Shown in pieces: positions 12,820-20,112 of a stretch of 33,468 nt of DNA. This DNA is from Bacillota bacterium (GTDB lineage: Bacteria > Bacillota > Clostridia > Lachnospirales > Lachnospiraceae). The stretch's first letter is position 1. Every line of letters begins with the position of its first letter. The notes beneath the pieces were generated by a model. The model saw only the letters and a program-made list of their open reading frames with translations, searched no databases and was not told the origin of the DNA. The position numbers and the translations under genes are program-made. The stretch is taken from the NCBI GenBank assembly GCA_023434365.1, contig JAEYSV010000012.1, forward strand, positions 1 to 33,468, given 5' to 3'.

Positions 12820-13332
12820 ATGGAAACTGTGTTATACCAGATTCATTTCAAATTTTATTGGGGTTTTATTATGCCAGCAATTTTCACAATAATAATATTA
12901 GGGTTTTTATTTTTGCTAAAACGAAATCAGGATCTAAGAATTAACATGGGACAGAGAACGTTAAAACAAATTTTTAGATATACTATTATATTTGGAGTAT
13001 CAATAACATTATTTATTAATATCTTTTATTTTGCCAACTTATATTATAGGACAAAGTGCCTGGAAAATGGACATTATTTGGAAGTACAAGGGTATGTGGA
13101 AGACTTTAAACCAGCTGAAACAGGGTTTGTAGGAGGTCAATCTGCCCTGGAATCGTTTAATATTAATGGAGTATATTTTGAATATATGGACGAGGCAGGA
13201 TTGACAGCGGGATATTCAGATGTAGCTGCTAAGAATGGCGTAGTGAAGGAGAATGGTCAATATTTACATATTAAGTACGTCAGAAGTGGAGCAATTAATG
13301 TTATTATATATATTGGAGCTCTTCAGAATTGA
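12820..13332 (+). CDS. Membrane protein with two helices and C-terminal domain
   Basis: The second in-frame ATG (12820) is preferred because AGGAG at 12808-12812 is seven bases upstream, giving 170 residues; the ATG at 12814 is only one base from it. Two membrane helices are predicted (about residues 11-32 and 50-71), followed by a domain of about 95 residues starting TKCLENGHYLEVQGYVEDF and including GQYLHIKYVRSGAINVI. This layout, two helices then a small beta domain, is common among uncharacterised Firmicutes membrane proteins. No function is assigned. Confidence 0.72.
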   Translation: METVLYQIHFKFYWGFIMPAIFTIIILGFLFLLKRNQDLRINMGQRTLKQIFRYTIIFGVSITLFINIFYFANLYYRTKCLENGHYLEVQGYVEDFKPAETGFVGGQSALESFNINGVYFEYMDEAGLTAGYSDVAAKNGVVKENGQYLHIKYVRSGAINVIIYIGALQN

Positions 13333-13429
13333 TTAATAACCAGGTGTGTATTACGCATTGTAATCGTGTAAAGAGAAATGTATCGTTGCACTCTAGAAGT
13401 CAATAAGTTCGAAAACCGAAATTTTAGTG

Positions 13430-13482
13430 AAAAGTCTTGTTTATGTTGTGTGAGTGCAATTGAATAAAGACTTTATTTTTTT
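13430..13482 (+). terminator. Probable terminator before the sigma factor gene
   Basis: AAAGTCTT (13431-13438) pairs with AAGACTTT (13467-13474), followed by a T-rich run (ATTTTTTTC). The loop is long (28 nt). Confidence 0.5.
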
Positions 13483-13549
13483 CATTAGAGATTTAATTTT
13501 GTCACATTTCATGCAATAAAAAGTAGTTATAGATGAGAGGAGGGAGATT

Positions 13550-14047
13550 TTGATTAATAATGATAAGGTAGAACAGATTATCGACGACTTTGGGGAAATG
13601 CTTTATAGGGTAGCATTAATACATACAAAAAATAATCGCGATGATGCAGATGACATTTTTCAAGATATATTTCTTACACTTCTTAAGAAGAACATTGCGT
13701 TTAAGGATAGTGAACATTGCAAAGCATGGTTGTTAAGAGTTACTGTAAATTTATGTAAGAAATATCATAACAGGAAACCCTATTTTTTAATTGAAACCAG
13801 TGAGATAGAAAAAATAATTGACAGTTCTGGGTCAATACAGATGGATAATGATTGTCAAACCATTTATGAGAATATTTGTATTCTTCCATATAAATATATG
13901 ACAGTGATTATTCTATATTATTTTGAAGAACTATCTTGCAAAGAAATAGCAGATTGTTTACATATGACATTATCCTCGGTGAGAAAACGATTATCGAGAG
14001 GTCGTCAGTATTTAAAAGTAAGATTGGAGGAGAAAAATGAAAGATAA
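13550..14047 (+). CDS. ECF-type RNA polymerase sigma factor
   Basis: The protein has 165 residues from TTG 13550, about four bases after GAGGAGGGAG. Region 2 is visible at residues 10-70, with the DDADDIFQDIFLTLLKK helix and AWLLRVTVNLCKKYHNRKP for -10 recognition and core binding. Region 4 covers about residues 108-155, with LSCKEIADCLHMTLSSVRKR as the -35 helix-turn-helix. It should direct RNA polymerase to a small regulon in response to an envelope signal. Its stop overlaps the next gene, a membrane protein, by 11 bp, the usual arrangement of sigma and anti-sigma factor. The targets are not evident in the window. Confidence 0.93.
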   Translation: MINNDKVEQIIDDFGEMLYRVALIHTKNNRDDADDIFQDIFLTLLKKNIAFKDSEHCKAWLLRVTVNLCKKYHNRKPYFLIETSEIEKIIDSSGSIQMDNDCQTIYENICILPYKYMTVIILYYFEELSCKEIADCLHMTLSSVRKRLSRGRQYLKVRLEEKNER

Positions 14048-15248
14048 TTTAATTAATGAAAATCAGATTTCTCAGATAAAGCAATATACCAAACCTGATC
14101 TAACCATAATAGATAGAGCTAAAAAAATGGTACAGGTTGAAGTGGAAAGCAAAAATGTAGGGAAGGAGAATATTTTCTTTCGTCATAAAAAGATGGTTAT
14201 TACTGCAACTGCTGTATTCATGTCTTTCTTTATTGTTTTAGCTGCACTAAGCTTAAGCGGTTCCTATTTTGGTAGTAACAGAGAAATAGAAAAGGTCGAC
14301 CGATCAGAGGTGCAAATAAAATTAATAAAAGGTAATTCATTGGTACCAGAGAGTGGATTGGCTAAGGATTTTGAAAATGTTGGAAAAAGCGGAAAAGAAA
14401 TATTTAATATGGTTGGAGTGAAATCGGCTGATGATATAGATAAAATTGTTATTATGAAAGACACGTTAAGTGATGTTTCGTGGATTCCAGAAGTAAGCGA
14501 TATTATTATAACAGACTTAAAGGACATATCATATTTTTATAATCAGATTATTAAAATTAAAATAGTTAATACACTGCCATCTAAACCTGAGTGGAAAGAG
14601 AGTGATGGGGCTAAGAACAGAACTATATTAATTTATCTAAAAGACGGAAGTGTTCAAGAGGTAAATTATTGCCCATTAAGTAATCGTATAATGGAATGTT
14701 TTGAGATAAATGGAGAAGGAATTGGACGTAAGTGTTTTGAAGAACTATCGCACGAATTCAATACCTGGTTAATTAACCTTTGCAAAATTGATATTAATAA
14801 GGATTACACAGATGAATATATGCGATATAAAAAAATACAATCGAAATTACGTGCTATTATGCAGTTTGAAACAGAGAATTGGTTTGGGGGATTTGACTTT
14901 GTGTTTGTTGAGAATGAGTTAAAAGTAAAAGTATTTTTAGTGGATGATAGTGAAGTAAATTGTGAGTCAGTAATTGAAGTGTTTGGGGATGAATCATTAG
15001 TTACATTTGCAAAATCAAATGTAAAATTTTCGGATTTTTATGGAATACAAAATAAAATAACTGATGATGTATTGAGGAATCGAATCAAATACCCCTATGT
15101 CCAATCATGTGGTGTTGGCAGTTATGGCGTAGTTGTAGGTGTATCGTCGGATGCAACTTCACAGCAGATTAATGAGCTTGTTAAAATATTATCTGCATAT
15201 GGAGAAGGTATTACGATAGAATGGGAAAAAATGAGTTATTATGAGTAA
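14037..15248 (+). CDS. Putative membrane anti-sigma factor with large ectodomain
   Basis: This 403-residue protein overlaps the ECF sigma gene by 11 bp. A cytoplasmic N-terminal part of about 55 residues (LINENQISQIKQYTKPDLTI) precedes one membrane helix (about residues 58-80, MVITATAVFMSFFIVLAALS), followed by about 320 residues outside. The ectodomain has SDVSWIPEVSDIIITDLKDI and a repeated-looking C-terminal half (KVKVFLVDDSEVNCESVIEV). I do not recognise the ectodomain. By position and topology it should hold the sigma factor inactive until an extracellular signal is sensed; no zinc-binding HxxxCxxC motif is present in the N-terminal part. Confidence 0.75.
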   Translation: MKDNLINENQISQIKQYTKPDLTIIDRAKKMVQVEVESKNVGKENIFFRHKKMVITATAVFMSFFIVLAALSLSGSYFGSNREIEKVDRSEVQIKLIKGNSLVPESGLAKDFENVGKSGKEIFNMVGVKSADDIDKIVIMKDTLSDVSWIPEVSDIIITDLKDISYFYNQIIKIKIVNTLPSKPEWKESDGAKNRTILIYLKDGSVQEVNYCPLSNRIMECFEINGEGIGRKCFEELSHEFNTWLINLCKIDINKDYTDEYMRYKKIQSKLRAIMQFETENWFGGFDFVFVENELKVKVFLVDDSEVNCESVIEVFGDESLVTFAKSNVKFSDFYGIQNKITDDVLRNRIKYPYVQSCGVGSYGVVVGVSSDATSQQINELVKILSAYGEGITIEWEKMSYYE

Positions 15249-15370
15249 GATGGGTTAGAAATAAAAGAAATATGTTGATAAGTAGAAACATTTGGTATAA
15301 TATAGTAATTGAATTACGTTTCAAAAAAGTACATAAACTACTTCAAATTAATAAGGGGGAAGAAGGCGTT

Positions 15371-16114
15371 ATGAAAAGGAAAATGAGTATTATAGTAATT
15401 TGTCTTGTACTAATATTAAGTGCATGTAACTCGAAAGAAGAACCCACCATTGAATCAACTGATCACCCAAAAGTAAGCAATAAAGTCAATCAGACTACAA
15501 TTCCAACTGAAACACCACAAGTAAGTGAAAAAATCAATCAGACCACAGTTCCAACTGAATCACCACAAGTGAGTGATAATCCGGTTACAAATACGTCGAC
15601 TAATGAAAAAGAGGAGGCTGTTTCTGGTGGGAGTAAATATGTTTATGATGTGATATCTGATGTCCCTATACAGCAGCAGGATGAACGTTTTTATGATATG
15701 TATACTGTATATGATGCTTACAAGTTGTATGAATATACGGATAAAAATAATAGTTCAATTGAGGAAGTTGCACTTGAATTAGGGAAAGTGCTTATGGAAG
15801 ACATGAAAACAGATTACGATGGAAAAATGTTTACAATAACAGAATATAAAGATTTAACAGCCAAAATTGATAAAGATGAATCAAGACTCTCGCCGCTTAA
15901 AGAGAACCAGTGGTATTGTCATTATGAGGCATTGTATAAATATTCTGGGGTCTATGGAGTTGTTGGACCAATGCCGAAGGAGGAAGAGTGGGCTAATGGA
16001 CTAGGTAGTGATGGAGACGTAGATTATTATTTTGTGATCGAAAAGATATCGGATACAGAATATGCAATGCGGGCATCGCGAAAAACTAAGCGGTATGTTA
16101 TAGAGATACAATAG
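15371..16114 (+). CDS. Lipoprotein, paralogous family member 3
   Basis: The chosen start is ATG 15371 (MKRKMSII), after GGGGGAAGAAGG, for 247 residues; an upstream ATG at 15272 has no site and would bury the signal peptide. Lipobox LSAC is followed by a linker with a duplicated block (TTIPTETPQVSEKINQ / TTVPTESPQVSDNP). The domain shares IEEVALELGKVLMEDMKTDY, DYYFVIEKISDTEYAMR and the general layout with the 6113 and 8509 proteins but is more diverged in the middle. It is predicted to be lipid-anchored on the outer surface. It follows the sigma/anti-sigma pair, with no sign of being cotranscribed beyond proximity. Confidence 0.87.
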   Translation: MKRKMSIIVICLVLILSACNSKEEPTIESTDHPKVSNKVNQTTIPTETPQVSEKINQTTVPTESPQVSDNPVTNTSTNEKEEAVSGGSKYVYDVISDVPIQQQDERFYDMYTVYDAYKLYEYTDKNNSSIEEVALELGKVLMEDMKTDYDGKMFTITEYKDLTAKIDKDESRLSPLKENQWYCHYEALYKYSGVYGVVGPMPKEEEWANGLGSDGDVDYYFVIEKISDTEYAMRASRKTKRYVIEIQ

Positions 16115-16124
16115 GTAGGAATAC

Positions 16125-16161
16125 AAAAGGCAGCTTATTTCCGGGTAAGTTGCCTTTTTCA
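16125..16161 (+). terminator. Intrinsic terminator after lipoprotein 3
   Basis: AAAGGCAGCTTA pairs with TAAGTTGCCTTT (12 bp with one G-T pair) around an eight-base loop, followed by T residues. Confidence 0.85.
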
Positions 16162-16259
16162 TTCATATTTGTGTTTCCTTCAGACATATGATAAACTCCT
16201 ATATGATAAACTTTGTTTGTCGAAAACAAAGGAATCAATGTATGTTATGGAGGATACCA

Positions 16260-17432
16260 ATGAAAAAAAGTATAAATATCATTTTATGGATTCTTTTATT
16301 TCCATTTATGCTCACTTATCGGGGATGGAAGAATAAAAATAAAGCAACAATGGCAGTCGGTGGTATTTTAACAGTATTATTGTTAAGTATCGTGGCGGTT
16401 GAAGAAGACGCTAATAAAACAGAAAGTAATCCTGGCAAATCAATTGTTACAGAAGACACATCAGAGCCAATTGATGAACAAAAAGATACTGATCATATTG
16501 AAAAAGAGCCAAAGCAAGCTTCCAATAAAGCGGATCTATTGGAAGGTTATCGTTTAATTGAAGTGGACGGTGGCGACCTTTCAGGTCACAGAGAAGCTAA
16601 AGTAGTAGTAGATATTGGGTTTGGCGATAGAGAGTATTATGCATTTACCAATGAATATGGGCAGCTAGTCAAAGTTATCGCAGATGTTATTGTATTGCAG
16701 AATGATAAAACGGAACCAGTATTATCGACGGGAAGATATTACCGAGATGAAGCAAAGGTTCCCGGCGTAGAGAGCGCATCATTGGATGAAGGACATGTTA
16801 TTGCAGATTCCTTAGGTGGAGTATCAAATGCGTATAATATAACGCCGCAAAACTCTACGCTTAATCGACACGGTGATCAGGCATATATGGAAAAGGTGAT
16901 TAGGACTGCTGGCGGGTGTACCGATTTTACAGCAATCATTACTTATCCGAATACCAAGACACAGGTACCAAGTCATTATGAGTACACTTATACAATCAAT
17001 GGAAATGTCATTCGTGATAGTTTTGATAATGTGAATCCGGATGAAGTAAATGCTAAGCTAGAGGAGAGCAAAAAAGAAAGTACAAAAGAAAGCGTCGATA
17101 CGGAGCAAACAGAAAAAGCAGATAGTACTAACAATCAGCAAGTATATATTGCTGAGCTTGATAAGCAAGCGGAATATATTATTATAACGAACTCAAGTTC
17201 AGAGGATATCAATCTTACTGGTTGGACGATTGTCTCAGTTAGAGGTAATCAACAGTTTACTTTTCCCAAATATGTTCTTAAAGCAAATGCATCTGTAAAA
17301 GTGGGTGACAGTGATAGTAATAAAGACATAGATTTTCATTGGCTTGATCGCAATGGGACATGGAATAATAGTCAAAGTGACCCGGCTGAATTATATGATG
17401 ATAGCGGTAAATTGATAGATACAGAAGAATAA
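16260..17432 (+). CDS. Membrane-anchored DNA/RNA non-specific endonuclease with lamin-tail domain
   Basis: The ATG at 16260 follows GGAGG (16249-16253) with six-base spacing and gives 390 residues; an upstream ATG at 16188 lacks a site. Two membrane segments (about residues 5-22 and 31-48) are followed by an acidic linker, a nuclease domain (about 95-260) and a C-terminal domain (about 300-388). The nuclease carries DEGHVIADSLGG (residues 176-187, His179 the likely base) and NITPQNSTLNRHGD (Asn for metal binding), as in the Endonuclea_NS_2 type. The last domain (EYIIITNSSSEDINLTGWTI) has the lamin-tail pattern often found on secreted bacterial nucleases. It probably degrades nucleic acid at the cell surface for uptake, nutrition or competition. 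Confidence 0.87.
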   Translation: MKKSINIILWILLFPFMLTYRGWKNKNKATMAVGGILTVLLLSIVAVEEDANKTESNPGKSIVTEDTSEPIDEQKDTDHIEKEPKQASNKADLLEGYRLIEVDGGDLSGHREAKVVVDIGFGDREYYAFTNEYGQLVKVIADVIVLQNDKTEPVLSTGRYYRDEAKVPGVESASLDEGHVIADSLGGVSNAYNITPQNSTLNRHGDQAYMEKVIRTAGGCTDFTAIITYPNTKTQVPSHYEYTYTINGNVIRDSFDNVNPDEVNAKLEESKKESTKESVDTEQTEKADSTNNQQVYIAELDKQAEYIIITNSSSEDINLTGWTIVSVRGNQQFTFPKYVLKANASVKVGDSDSNKDIDFHWLDRNGTWNNSQSDPAELYDDSGKLIDTEE

Positions 17433-17443
17433 TTTACCTATCG

Positions 17444-17476
17444 ATAAAACTCCCGTCTTAGAAGCGGGAGTTTTGT
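17444..17476 (+). terminator. Strong intrinsic terminator after the nuclease gene
   Basis: AAAACTCCCG and CGGGAGTTTT form a perfect ten-bp stem with a nine-base loop and a short T-rich tail. It closes the nuclease transcript. Confidence 0.85.
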
Positions 17477-17580
17477 ATTAGAGGGTAACCGTAATGAATT
17501 GTAAATATATCAAAAAAATGGTAGAATACTGGTGATAATAATTTTATTGATTCTACTTATAGTTTATGGAGGGGTTAAGT

Positions 17581-19263
17581 ATGAAGAGTATAATATGGGT
17601 TAAAAAAATGTGTTATACGACGTTGCTTATAATTATTGTAATTAATATGATAAGTTGCCAGAAGGCATCCTATGAACTCAAAGAGGTAGATAGTGATATA
17701 GAATTGGAAGAAGATAAAGAAGATAAAGAAGAAATATCTAAGGGTGAGGTGTCACTAGAAGATGCGGTAATTGCTAAGTTTGAGAATATTTACAGTACTG
17801 AAAGCTTACCTAACGAAGAGTGGAAAATAATTCAGGAGGATTCATCAACCACAATAAATACACCATATAGTCATGCAAAGCTCATACTCAGTAAAAAAGT
17901 AGAAAAGGATAGTACAGTAACATTATTCGATAATGGTTTATTTGAGGATAACGCCAATAATAAGGCTGATTTATTATATGATTATGAAGGAACTATATTG
18001 AAACGCTCGACAGATATGGATGTTTTTGATGCAAAAGAATTTCTTTATGTTTGTTGTGATAATAAAATTCTGTGCTACAACTTGATTGGTCAAATGTATA
18101 GTGAATTCAAGGAGAATAAGACTGAAAACGAACTTGAGCATAGATTGAGTTTTAACTCTAAGGGAGAAGGGTACATAATGTCTACAGGTTTTGCCCAGCA
18201 ATTTTTTTGTTATTTTGGACCTATAGGTACATACTATGAATTCGGGATAGATAAAAATGATAAAATAGTACATAATGATAGAATTTTCATAAGTAGGAAA
18301 GACCAGGTGACATATTATTATGATGAAGAAAAGCTGGAGCTGTTATCTTTGCTTAAACCTGCTGTAAATGATGAGTGTTATTTAGTTGATGGGGATATCT
18401 GGTATACATATGCCGTGAATGAAGAATCGAATGGTGTTGCTAGCCTTATTTACCAGTTTTATAATAAATCGAACTTAATCGGTCAATTAGCATTTACAAA
18501 CAAAGAAGCTACTGTTCTTGAACATAGCATATCATTTGACTTAATAAATTTTAATGATATATCGTATTATACTGGAGATGGTTTATTCGTAAATGATTGT
18601 TATAGAGGGATATTAATTGATGAATTAACACAAACTATTAAAATGTATGGATTTACTGAAGATTCTATAACTTTAGTGGCTGAATTTACGAATGCAACAT
18701 ATAACAAGGGAGATAACAGTATACAAAGTAATCAAGGAAATGGATACTTGTATCCCGATGGAACTTTAAATCCAGACCTGAGATATGGTTCAGAACATAA
18801 GATAGAAAGTTACTTTAAAGGTGGCAATGGTAATTTTAGTTATGATGGCACTTCCATTCTGAGAAATCTAGATGATGGAACAACGTATGAATGCAAAGAT
18901 GCTGTATATGCCTCTATGGAGAATTCAGTTGTCTATATTTACTATATAGATGATTATGCTATATATAGACTCAATACAGTTACTAAGGAAAAAGATAAGA
19001 TTGGAAATATTGGTAGTTCATATGATAAAACAGGCTTATATAATAAAAATGTATATGCGCCAAACATTGCTTACTATAAGTACAACAAAGACAGTAATGA
19101 AACACAACTATTTCTATTTAATTTAATCACTGGAAAAGAAGAAAAGGTATTAAAACTAGAAGGCAATGTCCATATAGAGCGATTAACTAGGGAGGGTTAT
19201 GTACTAATGTCTACTCAGGGCAAAGAAGAGAATCTAATATATTATCTAGTAAAACTACAATGA
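17581..19263 (+). CDS. Large lipoprotein, beta-propeller-like
   Basis: The preferred start is ATG 17581, behind TATGGAGGGG, giving 560 residues; an in-frame ATG lies at 17566 inside that site. A signal peptide with lipobox ISC (cysteine at about residue 27) is followed by a strongly acidic linker (EEDKEDKEEIS). The remainder is aromatic- and Asp/Asn-rich with repeated strand patterns of about 40-50 residues (YVCCDNKILCYNLIGQ, DYAIYRLNTVTKEKDKIGNI, LFLFNLITGKEEKVLKLEGN), consistent with a propeller of surface-exposed blades. No catalytic motif is seen and no family is recognised. It may bind a ligand or partner outside the cell. Confidence 0.8.
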   Translation: MKSIIWVKKMCYTTLLIIIVINMISCQKASYELKEVDSDIELEEDKEDKEEISKGEVSLEDAVIAKFENIYSTESLPNEEWKIIQEDSSTTINTPYSHAKLILSKKVEKDSTVTLFDNGLFEDNANNKADLLYDYEGTILKRSTDMDVFDAKEFLYVCCDNKILCYNLIGQMYSEFKENKTENELEHRLSFNSKGEGYIMSTGFAQQFFCYFGPIGTYYEFGIDKNDKIVHNDRIFISRKDQVTYYYDEEKLELLSLLKPAVNDECYLVDGDIWYTYAVNEESNGVASLIYQFYNKSNLIGQLAFTNKEATVLEHSISFDLINFNDISYYTGDGLFVNDCYRGILIDELTQTIKMYGFTEDSITLVAEFTNATYNKGDNSIQSNQGNGYLYPDGTLNPDLRYGSEHKIESYFKGGNGNFSYDGTSILRNLDDGTTYECKDAVYASMENSVVYIYYIDDYAIYRLNTVTKEKDKIGNIGSSYDKTGLYNKNVYAPNIAYYKYNKDSNETQLFLFNLITGKEEKVLKLEGNVHIERLTREGYVLMSTQGKEENLIYYLVKLQ

Positions 19264-19267
19264 TTTT

Positions 19268-19337
19268 ATAGGGCTTTTGCAAAATAGATGAGTGAATCTG
19301 ATATGCTCAATCTATGTAGCAAAAGCTCTTTTTTCAT
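19268..19337 (+). terminator. Long-stem terminator after the large lipoprotein
   Basis: GGGCTTTTGC pairs with GCAAAAGCTC, with an inner ATAGATGAG / CTCAATCTAT stem, followed by six T residues. It is well formed. Confidence 0.85.
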
Positions 19338-19408
19338 AAAAGATTAAAGATTATTTTGCGACACCTCCCCTTTGTTTCTTTTTAGATTGCATAAAAAAAT
19401 ATAATAAC

Positions 19409-19437
19409 TTGACATTGTAATTAGGATTAGTTAATAT
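19409..19437 (+). promoter_or_regulatory. Near-consensus sigma-A promoter of the DUF2325 gene
   Basis: TTGACA (19409-19414) and TAATAT (19432-19437) are separated by exactly 17 bp. Transcription should start near 19444, about 93 bp before the DUF2325 start codon. Confidence 0.8.
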
Positions 19438-19444
19438 GAACATA

Positions 19445-19462
19445 AGTTAGATTAAACTAACT
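19445..19462 (+). promoter_or_regulatory. Possible operator at the transcription start
   Basis: AGTTAG-ATTAAA-CTAACT is an 18-bp interrupted palindrome lying right at the predicted start point, with further TTAG half-sites at 19421 and 19427. The TTAG/CTAA arms recall DtxR/IdeR-type metal-regulator sites. The metal link is inference. Confidence 0.4.
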
Positions 19463-19536
19463 ATTGAAAATAGACTTCTAACATAGTGGAATGCGATTAT
19501 CCGCTTAGTTAAATAAATAAGAAAAGAGGAGCTAAT

Positions 19537-19815
19537 ATGAGCATAGTAATAGTAGGCGGTCATGACCGCATGGTATGTCAATATAAAAAGATATGTAAGG
19601 AACACCGTTGTAAAGTTAAAGTATTTACGCAGATGACAGCTAATCTAAGTAACCAGATTGGCTCACCGGATGTAGTAATTTTATTTACGAATACAGTATC
19701 ACATAAAATGGCTCGCTGTGCTGTGCAAGAAGCCGAGAAATGTAGAGCTAATATTATTCGGTGTCATACAAGTAGTGGAAGTGCGCTAAGTGAGATTTTG
19801 GCAAAGTGCAATTAA
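19537..19815 (+). CDS. DUF2325 family protein
   Basis: This 92-residue protein begins at ATG 19537 behind AAAGAGGAG. It starts SIVIVGGHDRMVCQYKKICK and contains GSPDVVILFTNTVSHKMARC and a C-terminal HTSSGSALSEIL, the typical pattern of the DUF2325 family: a compact Rossmann-like alpha/beta fold with a glycine-rich first loop. DUF2325 proteins are small cytoplasmic proteins, often found near iron-transport genes; their function is not established. Here it stands alone behind a strong promoter with a possible operator, which would fit expression controlled by a metal or stress regulator. Confidence 0.85.
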   Translation: MSIVIVGGHDRMVCQYKKICKEHRCKVKVFTQMTANLSNQIGSPDVVILFTNTVSHKMARCAVQEAEKCRANIIRCHTSSGSALSEILAKCN

Positions 19816-19892
19816 GTGTGCGACAATCCACAATGCGCAGAGATTAATGAAATCCGGTGCAAAGAGTAATTGGGATGCTAAACAAAGTGTAC

Positions 19893-19930
19893 AAATGCAC
19901 CAAATGCACAAAAAAAGCACTAAAATGCAC
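19893..19930 (+). repeat. AAATGCAC direct repeats upstream of the alpha-galactosidase
   Basis: AAATGCAC occurs at 19893, 19902 and 19923, with a partial AGCAC at 19916. The spacing of 9 and 21 bp, about 65-100 bp before the -35 box, would suit binding sites for an activator. No regulator is identified. Confidence 0.35.
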
Positions 19931-19993
19931 ATACAATTGTTTTTTTACAATGCATTTTTTATGAATAATAACAACTTTTTTGCGAAATAGTGG

Positions 19994-20021
19994 TTGCCTA
20001 TTCTTATATCTGTGATACAAT
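19994..20021 (+). promoter_or_regulatory. Sigma-A promoter of the alpha-galactosidase gene
   Basis: TTGCCT (19994-19999) and TACAAT (20016-20021) are separated by 16 bp, leaving a leader of about 85 bases before the start codon. Confidence 0.65.
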
Positions 20022-20112
20022 AAGACTTGAAACAAGCAGTAAGTACATAGGGATATTAGGTTTTATCATTTAGGATTCCAGCAGCTGCTTAAGTAGGAAA
20101 GGAGAAACATCA

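Noticed and set aside
19790..19990. 66-residue ORF after the DUF2325 gene
   Set aside because: It overlaps the end of the DUF2325 gene, has no ribosome binding site, and covers the AAATGCAC repeats, giving a low-complexity product.
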